A stretch of 64,000 bases of DNA from Juglans regia (taxonomy: Eukaryota; Streptophyta; Magnoliopsida; Fagales; Juglandaceae): the NCBI RefSeq assembly GCF_001411555.2, contig NC_049904.1, positions 30,703,370 through 30,767,369 of the forward strand, given 5' to 3'. Below, in pieces: positions 27,501 to 36,616 of the stretch. Each line of letters opens with the position of its first letter. Positions within the stretch are counted from its first letter, which is position 1. The notes below the pieces were generated by a model. That model was given only the letters and a program-made list of their open reading frames with translations, ran no database searches and was not told where the DNA came from. Both the position numbers and the translations under genes were made by a program.

Positions 27501-29515
27501 ACAGAAAAGAAACACGCTGCTCCCTCTGAGAAGAGTTGAACAATTTAGCCCACGTTTCCACAATCTGTTTTGCCTTCTTCCGATGAGAGATACACCAACG
27601 AGACAAAGCTGATGCAAATATAAAGAAAAACGTACCACAACTCCAAATTACAGTATAAACCAGCTCACCGGTTGAACTACTGGCTCAACCTATTGATCAC
27701 ATAAACATTCAATATAATTAAAAGAAAAATACAAAGTTCTATAGATGTGTTCCTTTAGGGTACTTTTTATAGAGTATTTGAAAAAAGAAAAAACATATTA
27801 CTTTTAATAATTTTAAAAAAATCACCATTCTGCAAATTTAGACTAGTTAACGCGTTCATTGGCTGTCATTCGCTGGTATAATCTAATCCAACCATTGATC
27901 TGTCCTGTTCAATCCAGTTCAAGTGATGAACCCAATTGGCAATGAGGCCTGATTCACTGTTCAACCAATTGAACTGTGTGGTCTGCTCTAGTTTTTGAAA
28001 GCATAGGTTTATCTTACTGTAAAATTACTTCCTAGCATCAGAACTTGCAATGTCAAAGGGTAGAAAAACTATGTTAAGAATTGAGGTACTTCGACACCTT
28101 CAATTTATCAAGTGTAATGCCAAAAGTACTAAATATAGAAATAAGCAATATAATGAAAATTAATTATGCAGAGCTTGTTTGGATGTCAGATTCACGGCTC
28201 AGCTGCTTGGTTTGTTTGGATTTCAAAGACTCAAAACCCAGAGACATTTTAGACGGTGTTCTTCTCAAACACTCAAAAACATCTACAATGCAAAAATGGT
28301 TAGAGTGATTTCCAAAAGCATCCAAAAAAAGTAAATAAAAAATTCTAAAAAACGCAATATTAAAAAGAAATTTTTAAAAAATAATGTAGAAAATGGGGAG
28401 GAGGGGCAGAGAGGGGGAGGGGGAGGCCACCCCTGGGTTGGCTGGGATCAAGTCCCAGAGGTGGCTGATCTGGCCAGCAAGCAGCTCCATGTGATTGCCA
28501 GGGTGAGGGGGTGGGTTCACCCATCCCATCCCCCCATGAGCTTGGAAGGCTTTTTCTTTTTCTTTGATTACAAATTTTTTATTTTTCGCATCTTGTACTT
28601 CTAGTTATTTATTACACCGTCCATAAAAACTTTTCCCAAAAAAATTTTCCATCCAAAAATATTCTCAATGGGTCCCATCACTTTCACAAAAGCCTGTAAA
28701 ACTCCTTTAAAAAACTTCTCATTACTATTCATGAGGTTTTTAAAAACTCTTAACATCCAAATATCACCTTAAGAGTTGAGACCCAGACTACGAGTTGAGA
28801 TCCATTCAAGCTTATTGTTAGCAGGGATAATGTAATCAATTAAAAAAAATCATAATTTGTTTTCCCTTTTTGATAATTAAACCATTTTTCATTTGTGAGA
28901 TACTGCATTCAAGCTTCACATAGAAATATAAGAGGTAGCGTAAGGTGAGGTATTTCTGGATGCCTAAAAAGTATGGGAATTAGCTAGCTTTGTAAAGTCT
29001 CTTATCCCATACAAGAAACCTGAGATCAAATACTACCTACAACATGGACCAAAAGCATATTGACTCCCATGATACTAAATAAGATCGTTTCAACAAAAGT
29101 ATGTCCAGCATGCTTAGAGTAAGAAGAAAACAGAAATTAGGGGAAAACCAGATGCAGTTCTGGCGTCACAACCAAATATATAAGGGAGACAAGTAATTCT
29201 GGTAGGTAAAATAAGATATACCGCAAATATTTGTTTCAGTTATGTTCTATTGCTAACTCTGCCACAAAAAAGAAACATGTCATGCTTCCTCTAATCAATT
29301 TTGAAATTACATAAGAATTCACTGTGCATGGTGAATTTATAACCGAATGCCACACAGGAAACCAAAAAGCAATCAACCATGAAACATGTTATGACTACGA
29401 CTCAGATATAAGTATTGAGATTTCGTTGCAGGATACATTCAATGCTTTGCTGCGAATTGTTGAGTTTCGACAATTTCTCAGCCAAAACCTGTCCGTCAAA
29501 TTCGCTGTTGCTCAT
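1..29515 (-). CDS. CID-domain protein, RPRD1-like (regulation of nuclear pre-mRNA), 3' end beyond window
   Basis: Likely binds the RNA polymerase II C-terminal domain through a CID (ENTH/VHS-like) fold and acts in transcription or 3'-end processing in the nucleus. Coding exons: 29437-29515, 27361-27608, 26488-26643, 26227-26383, 25236-25375, 25113-25148 and 1-532 (partial). All junctions are GT-AG and the frame stays open across them. The protein starts [20 protein letters not shown]. The CID occupies about residues 1-130, with the family motif [10 protein letters not shown] and the block [20 protein letters not shown]. The [13 protein letters not shown] block follows, then a predicted coiled coil encoded by exons 4-6. 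Exon 7 gives a low-complexity Pro/Ala/Ser tail with an Ala run ([13 protein letters not shown]). This matches remembered plant homologues such as At5g10060 in order and exon style. Intron 6 is enormous and LINE-filled. No inactivating change is seen in the exons. The stop codon lies left of the window. Confidence 0.88.
1370..4671 (-). pseudogene. LINE-1 ORF2 (endonuclease-reverse transcriptase), broken
   Basis: Domain order from the N-terminus: an apurinic-type endonuclease at about 4261-4671 ([12 protein letters not shown], then CLQETKL), a reverse transcriptase over about 3600-2400 ([18 protein letters not shown] at about 3120) and a zinc-binding RT-like C-terminal domain at about 2230-1370. 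Several frameshifts and stops split it, so no functional protein is possible. The start ATG at 4669-4671 overlaps the ORF1 stop as TAATG. Confidence 0.8.
4671..6263 (-). pseudogene. LINE-1 ORF1 (nucleic-acid-binding chaperone-like), broken
   Basis: The best segment, 4671-5201, ends in a basic tail ([14 protein letters not shown]) typical of the plant L1 ORF1 C-terminus in this window. The upstream part (5345-5768) and the N-terminal part (6072-6263, DUF4283-like) are in different frames. A tandem duplication of a roughly 130-bp segment around 5270-5580, repeating the GPPS/RMIQGP motif, is visible. The protein would coat LINE RNA; here it is non-functional. Confidence 0.65.
7205..10400 (+). 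pseudogene. LINE-2 ORF2 remnant (partial endonuclease, RT, C-terminal domain)
   Basis: Shows the endonuclease C-terminal half (GGDFNISRF), an RT with [10 protein letters not shown] near 8140, [16 protein letters not shown] near 8350, ALNKMIVG, and the FVDD catalytic box at about 8850. A zinc-binding RT-like region follows ([18 protein letters not shown] near 10080). Many in-frame stops and frameshifts are present. ORF1 is absent because of 5' truncation. Confidence 0.8.
9985..10001 (-). mobile_element. 17-bp LINE tail insertion with 15-bp target duplication
   Basis: The LINE-2 sequence atttggcaaaatttt occurs at 9970-9984 and again at 10002-10016. Between them lie only 17 bases that read on the minus strand as a LINE 3' end (tattttttatc) plus poly(A). 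This looks like a target-primed insertion truncated almost to nothing. Confidence 0.6.
10419..10967 (-). mobile_element. Nested internally deleted LINE derivative inside LINE-2
   Basis: Inserted into the LINE-2 3' UTR with a perfect 15-bp duplication, ccatgactttttact (404-418 and 968-982 of the 10-kb block). On the minus strand it carries the ORF1 C-terminus (about 10640-10965, ending in a basic GKSKGRAL tail and a stop), then goes directly into a LINE 3' UTR and poly(A). The whole of ORF2 is missing, so it is a non-autonomous derivative that must have used another element's enzyme. Confidence 0.75.
11315..11496. mobile_element. Tourist-like (PIF/Harbinger-type) MITE
   Basis: Terminal inverted repeats begin ggagacgtttgga and end tcaaacgtctcc. 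It is flanked by TAA on both sides (312-314 and 497-499 of the 11-kb block), the three-base target site expected of PIF/Harbinger elements. The interior is rich in repeated ATCTCA motifs. It has no coding capacity. Confidence 0.8.
11500..11859. mobile_element. Second Tourist-like MITE, sharing a TAA with its neighbour
   Basis: Termini are ggcctcgtttggata and tatccaaacggggcc, an inverted repeat of about 15 bp with one mismatch. TAA flanks it at 11497-11499, shared with the preceding MITE, and at 11860-11862. The internal AT-rich stem is typical of this family, which recurs at 26.8 and 34.2 kb. Confidence 0.8.
11863..13486. other. AT-rich intron sequence with a SINE-like repeat
   Basis: No gene is seen. 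Around 13140-13370 there are two related copies of a segment with a box-B-like gagtttgaaccc motif and the ending cccacacgtgagggaaagtg. It resembles a common plant tRNA-derived repeat. At 13380-13410 a short LINE-tail-like sequence (ggcatagcccaagtac) is present. Confidence 0.45.
13632..16785 (-). pseudogene. LINE-3 ORF2 (endonuclease-RT), broken
   Basis: The longest open segment (15990-16658) is the endonuclease, with [27 protein letters not shown] and the C-terminal [12 protein letters not shown] motif. RT pieces include [14 protein letters not shown] near 15470 and the terminal zinc-binding part ([15 protein letters not shown] near 13870). Frameshifts and stops separate the pieces. The ATG at 16783-16785 overlaps the ORF1 TGA as ATGA. 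Confidence 0.8.
16782..18720 (-). pseudogene. LINE-3 ORF1, interrupted
   Basis: The ORF1 tail (KDRVNSGVL then TGA) ends at 16782. A nested LINE tail interrupts it at about 16870-17083. The N-terminal portion, 18004-18474, contains a DUF4283-like [20 protein letters not shown] stretch and a Ser/Gly-rich linker. Segments lie in several frames, so it is non-functional. Confidence 0.6.
16870..17083 (+). mobile_element. 5'-truncated LINE 3' UTR nested in LINE-3
   Basis: A plus-strand LINE 3' end, with gtatactccccgtgtcctta, then ggctatgcctatttatattc, a caataaa signal and poly(A) at 17069-17082. It splits the LINE-3 ORF1 between motifs that are adjacent in LINE-1. No long target duplication is evident, so the left border is approximate. 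Confidence 0.6.
19143..22482 (-). pseudogene. LINE-4 ORF2 (endonuclease-RT), broken
   Basis: Endonuclease at 22482-21740 ([31 protein letters not shown]). RT at 21490-20170, with [52 protein letters not shown] and the FVDD catalytic box at about 20445. The C-terminal zinc-binding RT-like region is 19800-19143 ([16 protein letters not shown]). A poly(A/T) run near 20505 and several stops break the frame. Confidence 0.8.
22490..24742 (-). pseudogene. LINE-4 ORF1, split by a hAT-type element
   Basis: N-terminal DUF4283-like segments are at 24473-24742 ([28 protein letters not shown]) and 24140-24463 ([15 protein letters not shown]). A Pro/Ser/Glu-rich linker lies around 23335-23900, then a basic C-terminus ending at about 22490. 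The ORF is divided by the element at 22542-23150 and by stops. Confidence 0.6.
22542..23150. mobile_element. GC-rich non-autonomous hAT-type element with 8-bp TSD
   Basis: A perfect 8-bp target duplication, ctcctttc, is at 22534-22541 and 23151-23158. Ends are TAGGAGTG and CACCCCTA, an imperfect terminal inverted repeat of the plant hAT TAGGG type. Both ends are very G/C-rich (about 120-150 bp each) around an AT-rich core at 22690-23005. It has no coding capacity. Confidence 0.8.
26801..27020. mobile_element. Tourist-like MITE in intron 2 of the CID gene
   Basis: Ends are gggcagatttgggg and ccccaaacctgccc, with one mismatch in the inverted repeat. TAA flanks at 26798-26800 and 27021-27023. 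The interior has repeated gagatgagat and gaatttgaaaaagtt motifs shared with the MITEs at 11.5 and 34.2 kb. Confidence 0.8.
27655..28770. repeat. Repeat-rich part of CID-gene intron 1
   Basis: About 27655-28010 resembles a plant MITE with accggttgaac-type motifs near its left end and gtttttgaaagcatagg at its right end. About 28165-28770 has gtttggatgt at the left and acatccaaatat at the right, consistent with another TIR element of about 600 bp carrying a G-rich core at 28393-28430. Target duplications are not clear. Confidence 0.4.
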
Positions 29516-30697
29516 TATGCCGTTGAAGAAGTTTTACATATCGTGGGGATGTCCTATACCTTAAAAAATAAAGTGTAACAATTCGGAAGTGACAGAGTAA
29601 TCCAGACTATCAGCAAAAAATAATGGCAGAAACAAAAACAGGTAAAACCATCACTTATAAATGCTAGCAGTTTTCATCATTTTCCAAATGCATAATAAAT
29701 ACATCTTTACATTGATAATACAAATCATTCTTTTAAGCAATAAGGTGTGAAACATAGGGTCATTGTATGTGCTTCATATCACACCATGTGAACTAAAACG
29801 CACACCAGAACACATGCTTAATATTAACAAAAACGTGTGCATGTAAGGGTTAGTGTGTATGTCACAGGTGCTACCATACCCAGTAAAATGGAAGAGTAAA
29901 AACTGTGATCAAGTGAGAATGTGAAAATTGTTCTGAGGTTCCAGCCTATACCACAGTGATACTGCGAAGTTTATTGTAGAATGCAGATCAAGTTTAATTA
30001 AAGGATAACAGTCTCCACTGTATAATGGAATTCCAAATTCCTTAATTAAGAGGAAAAAAAGTACAGCATATTTTCAATAAAAATTCTAAACTTACTTCTG
30101 AAACACATGCCTTAGCCTTTCTTAGCTTTCTCTTCCCTCGGAAGAACCTGATAGAGACATCCCACAGTAAGACAGGGAAATCACAAAGAAAAATTTCAGA
30201 AAGTTCTAGCGGTAGACAACTAATTCCAAATTGCAATTACAATTTATTTACCGAAATAGTGGAAGTTTTCTTATATGTGTATAGATGATTGTCAGACTCA
30301 GTATTTGCCACTTAACTCTAAAATGTTTGATAAAGTTAATAACAATCAAAGCACGGCGAATCACACGCAACACATAATATTTTCCATTGAAAAGGGAGTT
30401 CCATTCACTTTTTTCGATAAGTAAAAAAAAAAAAAAAGTTCCAGTCACTTGATGCCTATATGATGATTAGTATTATTTTTTTCTCATTTAACGGATCACC
30501 ACAGCGTGAAAGGCATTGTCCATTCTATTACCAAGAAAACGAGTAAAATGAATTTAAATCGAACTGATTATCTTACATTCCTCGTCATTTAAACTAATGT
30601 AACGAATATTTTTTAAGAATAAAAATAAAAAGTAACACGGCGCACCCTACCTGAAATAACTGGTTGAAAACTGGCTAGTTTTACGACTGGAAAGCCT
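29205..30697. repeat. Source copy, block 1 of the composite duplication
   Basis: Nearly identical to 53732-55223, allowing small indels and scattered substitutions. It includes exon 1, its donor and leader signals of the CID gene. The left border shares ggtaaaataag between the copies. The right border ends at cct, the microhomology joined to block 2 in the copy. Confidence 0.9.
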
Positions 30698-31090
30698 ATA
30701 ATACAAATGAAGCAGAAGATTCAGAATCTTGAAACTCTTTTAAAGCGTTATTTTTCCCTTGAAAATTTCCACTAGAAGTTCTCCACAGCCGAAACAAAGG
30801 CCTAGGGTTTTGTCACATAATATGCAACTGGAAACGCGGAAAGCGCATAACACATATTTCAAGTCAAATAATGAATAATTCAGAATCAGGTTAAAATGAA
30901 GGGGGAAAAAAGAACCATGATTGAAGAGTTGAGCTTTACCACAGAAAAGGTAGGCGATGAAGAAGAAAGTTCCACTCGATTAGAGAGCTGAAGAATGGCT
31001 CGGGGATTGAATACACAGATTTGTTGGACTCAAGAACCCTAGAACAGAACAGAGACAGCCCGTTGTTCTCGCACGGATAGTCGAGAGAGA
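29516..31090 (-). promoter_or_regulatory. 5' UTR exons and promoter region of the CID-domain gene
   Basis: Upstream of the ATG at 29515 the minus strand has an acceptor-like site near 29554, so about 38 nt of leader share the first coding exon. A second candidate non-coding exon is 30096-30148, flanked by an AG acceptor and a GTAAGT donor. A first leader exon probably lies at about 30940-31080, just outside an AT-rich stretch. The 29,205-30,697 part is duplicated at 53.7-55.2 kb with these signals conserved. The transcription start is not defined by sequence alone. Confidence 0.45.
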
Positions 31091-31132
31091 GGCCGATGTG
31101 GAAATCAGTCGTGGAGAGAAATTAGATTGTTT

Positions 31133-31166
31133 AAAAAATAAAAATAAAAATAAAAATAAAAATAAG
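31133..31166 (+). repeat. Microsatellite (aaaaat)n
   Basis: About five tandem units of a six-base A-rich repeat, just upstream of the CID-gene leader. Confidence 0.8.
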
Positions 31167-31458
31167 AAAAAAGCAAGAGAATGGAATTTGATAAATCAGA
31201 TGTGCACAGGTGACACGTGCGGTGACTCTCCAGTTCGTGTACGGCGAATTTTACAATTTCTGGAATTGAACAAAATATTAAATTCATGTTAAAAAAATAA
31301 ACGAAAATTAATTATTTCTTTGATTGATAATAATCATTCTCGTTTATTCATTTATTGAACAATATCAATTTATGTTCAATTTTCAAATCATATGAATACC
31401 GTTTGTCTAGTCATCCACAAAAACTGCCCAAAATCAGATTGATTTTATAACGTTAAAC

Positions 31459-32118
31459 ATGGGTCAGAGTGAGGATGATATGTTGATGAGGATAACTTCT
31501 ATTATAAAACTTAAGTTTGATAAATATTGGGAGAATACAGATAGGATGAATATGATTATTTATGTAGCTTTTATCATTGACCCTCGATATAAGATTATAG
31601 TCTTGTCGTATTGGTTAAAAAAATGCAAAAGGGATGAATGCGAAGATAGAATTAAGGCCAAAGTAAGATTGCTCATGAATCGTTTAATTGAGCAATACCA
31701 CGAGTTTTATGGACTAGGTAGTGGAAGATCAAATATGGCTCATAGAAGTTCCTCAAGTATTACTAGTGATGACTTTGACTGTGAAGATTTTAATACAACT
31801 CTATAGCAATATATTGAGAAGCAAAACAGTTCAGTACTTAACTCGGACTTGGATAGATATTTGTCGGATGTGATTGAACCAAAAATACCCGAGTTTGATA
31901 TTTTGGATTGGTGGAATAATAACTCATTTAGATATTTCATCCTTGCGGAGATCGCACAAGATGAATTGGGCATCCCTATTTCCACCGTCGCATCTGAATC
32001 CGCATTCAGCACCGGTGGACATGTAATAGATCCATACCGAAGCTCATTAGCTCTGAAGACTGTCCAAGCATTAATTTGCACGCAAAATTTATTGACTTAT
32101 GAAGCACTCAGTTCTTAG
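31459..32118 (+). pseudogene. hAT transposase C-terminal fragment (RICESLEEPER-like)
   Basis: Reads as one frame interrupted by a TAG at 31804-31806. The first part has the FIIDPRYKI motif and the DUF4413-like region. The second part (31849-32118) has the dimerisation signature FDILDWWNNNS, then IPISTVASESAFSTGG. The N-terminal BED zinc finger and most of the catalytic core are absent, so it cannot transpose. Domestication is unlikely given the stop and truncation. Confidence 0.8.
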
Positions 32119-34123
32119 GAGGTCGAGGAGCATGTAGAACGTGTTGACATCGAAAGTAAACACTTTTATTTGTTAAGTTTGATTTTTTATTATTAATTTA
32201 TCAATTTAATTTAACCTTTACATTTTTTTCTGCTTAAGGTAACCCTCTCCCTTCAACTTCAGCAACTTAAGCAACTTCAACTTCAACTTAACCCTCTTCT
32301 TAATGTTCCATTTATTTTTGTAATAATTCATTGTAATACTCTGTTTGTTTGGTTTATATTATTTTTCCTTCTGTATCAAAATTCAATTATCTTGTAGATT
32401 CTTTAGGATGAGGAAGAAGAAGCAGCAATTAATGCAGAGAGTAATGTTGGTTTGTTCTGATTTCTACTATCTTTGCCATATAATGATGAGTTTATCTTGT
32501 TTCTAGTTTTTTCTTGTAACTGATTGAATTTGTTAATGTATATGGTGAACACCCCATGTACTTGGGCTTGCAAAATCTATGTACGAGTACAGGAATGAAA
32601 ATGACAAAAAGGCAATGAAATTGCTTGGTCTAGATTTTGATGCCAATAACTATATTGTATGATCATATATGATAGATCTTGAGCTCCAAACTCCTGACTT
32701 CCTTTATAAAAATTCAACTACAAACAGACACGCCAAAGATGCAAATAATTTAAGAATGAAAATTATGAGCATGACAAAAAATTTTAAAAAAAAAAAAAAA
32801 ACCTTCAAGCCTTTAGATTGCAACCAAAACCCGTCAAAAGGAATTGAGCCTTTTCATAGACCCTTAGACATGTAAATGAGTTTCATAAGCTAGACTCTTG
32901 GCTGATCATTCGATGGATAACCATTAGTGCTGTACTTTTTCTGTTGACTGGGGCCACTCTGAAATATGCCTTTGAAAAAATTGTGTATCGGTGATTATAA
33001 ATAGATAATAGTTTCTGCTACTTCCCATTCCTAAGTTCATATTATAAATAGATAATAGATTCGCCTCTAGTTCATCTTTTAAGCTCATTTATCAGAGATA
33101 GACATTGATGCAATCTTAATGTATGCAATCCTGATGCAAAACAGATTTTGAAGTAGTATTAAATACTTAAATATTCTCTTCTATGATCTCATTTCTATGC
33201 TCATAAATCCATTTTGCTTTGCCATACTCGACCAATGGCTTCAAGATAAAAGGCTAGCTTCAAAGAATTATGCAAGTTCTATTGGTGGAATATACTCTTC
33301 AAAGAACTAGCTTTTCCAAATTAAGTCTCTTGGTTACCACGATGAAGTACTTTCTATCAAAATTGGTCTGAATGCCCTTTCCATCGGAAGTGTATCTTAC
33401 TTATATAGAAAAATATTTACATAGTAGTGCCAGATTTCCTGGTTTCATGGGTTGTGATGATAATATAGACAAACATCTTATGTCAAACTTGTTTGCTGTA
33501 GTTGAGCATTGGGAAACAGTGGAAGGAGCTTCTCGATTATAATGAAACAATAGGATTTATAATCCATGTAAGGATGCATTATTCAAGATGTGAAGACTAA
33601 TGCATTTTGATATTTGTAAATTTATGTTTTAGTTTAATTAGTTGTGATGTATTATTAATTCTTTTGTTTTGTAAATTTATGTTTTAGTTAATTTTGTGAT
33701 GTATTATTATTTATTTTATTTTTTGTAAATTTATATTTTGCATTGTGATGTAACGACAATATTATTTATTTTATATTTTTATTTATTTTATTTGTTAATT
33801 GATTTTTTTTATAAAAATCTGTTAAAAATGTTTAAATTATTTTTTTGAAACAATCTGGACAATTTAAGCATATCATAATTTTCTTTAAAAAAACAAGTGC
33901 TATACAAACATTTTTTTAAGTTTTAAAGTATTTTAAAAACAAATAAAATAAAATAAAAACCGGATTTATCCAGTTATAAACCGGATTAAATCCGGTTATA
34001 ATCTAGATATTTGGTTACAATTCGGATATTCGGATTAAATCCGGGCGGATAACCACTCGGATTTTAGCATCCGCATCCGGTTATGGCCGGATATTCGGAT
34101 CTGGATCCGGATGAACACCCCTA
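31459..34123 (+). mobile_element. hAT element remnant with 3' terminus
   Basis: Contains the C-terminal part of a hAT transposase followed by about 2 kb of non-coding sequence, ending in a subterminal array of CGGAT/CCGGTTA motifs (33960-34110) and the terminus GAACACCCCTA at 34123. This end matches the TAGGGGTGTTC type of plant hAT termini. The 5' half and the left terminus are missing or unrecognisable. Confidence 0.65.
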
Positions 34124-34158
34124 TATATTCCCATTATTTTTGTAGACATAATATCTTA

Positions 34159-34373
34159 AGTCCGTTTAGATATTAAGATGAGATAAGATGAGATGATTTT
34201 AGATAAATGTTGAAAATTGAATAAAATACTATTAAAATAATATTTTTTAATATAATTATTGTTTTAAGATTTGAAAATTTGAAAATTTTTATTATATTTT
34301 ATGTGATAATTTTAAAAAAATTATAATAATTAAATGAGATTGAATGAAACCGTTTATGTATCCAAACGGAACC
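34159..34373. mobile_element. Tourist-like MITE
   Basis: Left end gtccgtttagata and right end tatccaaacggaacc form an imperfect inverted repeat. TTA flanks it (34156-34158 and 34374-34376). The interior has the family's agatgagat and gaaaatttg motifs. Confidence 0.65.
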
Positions 34374-34641
34374 TTATTGAAAATGCGTGTATATTCTATT
34401 TATTAGAGTGCATATTTCGAAAGTGGGTGTAAATTGAATATTTTCACCATTTAATAATGATTAATGATACAAATACAATTTTTTTTACTTTAAAATAAGA
34501 ATATTTATGTAAAATAATGTTGTTTTACAAAAAAAAAATATATATATCCTTCGTTTTAAATATAATTATATAAAAATGATTATTTTTCTATTATTTTTCT
34601 TTAATAATAGGCTGACTCAGTATTTTTCTTTTAATTATGTT

Positions 34642-35487
34642 TTTTTTTTTTATAAAAAAGAACTCATTCAATTCATTTAAGAGGACATACAACTTTGACT
34701 TCGAACAACAAGCCAATTACAAACGTTAGTAGAATCTCAGTACACTATTGTGACTGACATTGTCTAGTCCAGACGGCTTATCTCTAAAGACCGAAGTCTA
34801 AGAGATAGCACAACTCTGTTCCCAACAGAATTCACAATAACCAAACATAAAACTCCATACCTAACTAGGCTGAGTATGGAGAAATCAAACCCGAACATCA
34901 CCGACAACGCGGAGGGGGGACAACACCCTTTAAACCTAAGTCCGAAGGGACAAATGTTTTTGAGTTTTTTGTTTTCTTGAAAATAAAAACAATGCATAAT
35001 TTAAATAAATAGAGAAAACACTATAAAAAGGAAAAAACAGTGTACAAAAAACGCCTCGAAAGGGAAAACCGACGATCAATCTTGGAAGATCTAGAATCGC
35101 CGGTTCAGGAGTAGCCGCGCATTGCTACGGCGAAGAGCTCCTTGGTGGCGCGTGAAGGACACGCGCCGACGAGCTCGAAAATTTCGTCCCGCGCGTGCAG
35201 GCTACGCTCCACTCCGGTTGGGGCCGTGTTTGGTGGACGTGTAGATCGACGGCTGGGCAACCTTCTGGTGGGGCGCGTGTTGACTATAGGGGCCCGGAAG
35301 ATCACGAACGCCGATACTCCCTTTGTTTGGCCTGAAAAAACAAAAAAACTAAAAACAAAACAAAAAAACCAGAAGGCGGGAGGGAAGAGTGAGGGGGGAA
35401 GGAGCCGAAGCTCCCATCCCCTCGAGCCGGTCAGAAAGTTTTAGAGAGAGCGGGAGTTTTTGTGTTTTAAAGAGAGCCGATCAGGTC
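34642..35487 (-). mobile_element. Poly(A) retroposon with 16-bp target duplication
   Basis: ttcttttaattatgtt occurs at 34626-34641 and 35488-35503. Between them is a minus-strand transcript-like sequence: a leader with a ctctctct run, a GC-rich segment (35100-35300), a 3' part and poly(A), seen as poly(T) on the plus strand from 34642. The only ORF (66 codons, 35105-35305) is not recognised. Probably a LINE-derived non-autonomous element that kept the 5' and 3' ends and lost the coding body. Confidence 0.7.
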
Positions 35488-35689
35488 TTCTTTTAATTAT
35501 GTTGATTGGAGTATCTTCGGCCCAAACCTGTCATTATGGGGAATTGAATTATTAATCTCTTAAATGTTTGGAGACTTTTTGTTTTTGAAATAACTATACT
35601 TTAATTGATTAAACAATCAATACATCTCTACCTCGACAATAGATTGAATACATAATCGACGTCGTTCCATTTTCACACTTGGACAAGAT

Positions 35690-35910
35690 AGATTAAGGCC
35701 CGGCCTGCATAGTAAAAAAATTTCATCTTATTTTATTATTAATTTTTTTTAAAATTTTTACATAAAATATAATAAATAATTTAATTTTTTCAAATTTTAA
35801 AATAATAATAATATTAAAAAATAATATTATAATAATATTTTATTCAACTTTAAATTTTTATTTAAAATCATCTTATCTCATCTCATTATCTAAACCATAC
35901 TTAATAGCAA
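35690..35910. repeat. AT-rich MITE-like segment
   Basis: Bounded by ttaaggcccggcctgc and tctaaaccatacttaa with an AT-rich core ending in catcttatctcatctcatta. It resembles the Tourist-like family here, but the termini are diverged. Confidence 0.35.
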
Positions 35911-36616
35911 ATTTTGCTAAATAGTGAGCTGCTGAATAGGTATCCCTTATTGTGTAAACAACTTCATAATAATAAAACTTTTGTTTTCGCATTTAATCAC
36001 ATATTCCCATTATCGAATAAAACAAGTACGTGTAATTTAAACAATATAGGACTATTAAATCCAACAAGTTATTCCCAAAACAGAATACGAGAACACGTGT
36101 CCCGCGTCCACATATCCAATTACAAGTCCTCCTGTATATATAGATATATATTCAGCTGAGAATTGATTAAGGTCTCATAGATTCATAAGGTGGAGATAGA
36201 ACTGAAAATAAAATAAAAATGCAAAAGCTTAAAAAAATTGCGGAATATAAATCTAAAAAACCAAAAATATAATTTACAGCATGCAACCTTTTTTTTTTTT
36301 TTTACAAAAAAAGAAAACTCCCAATAAGCCTCAAATTACTCGCTCTCAAAAAGGTACAATAGACAAAGAAACTCTCACACTTCGAAGAATCCAGACCAAA
36401 ACACATTCTTGAAGACGACAACCATTGATCAAACCAGGATGACATCAAACTACGCAATCAAAGGCCAATTATCCCAGAAAGAAACCACGAGAAAGAATCG
36501 AGAAACTGTCACTGTCTCTCTTCTTAAGTCCTCATTTTCAATCAGAATTGCTGGAGCTGGAGCTGGAGCTAGATCTAGCCCCATGGGATTTTTCTTCCTT
36601 ACTTTTTATATCCAAT

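Noticed and set aside
31459..32118. A domesticated hAT transposase gene.
   Set aside because: Internal stop, missing zinc finger and catalytic core, and an adjacent element terminus all point to a transposon remnant.
35105..35305. A real protein-coding gene in the GC-rich segment.
   Set aside because: The frame is short, unrecognised and wholly inside a retroposon bounded by 16-bp duplications.
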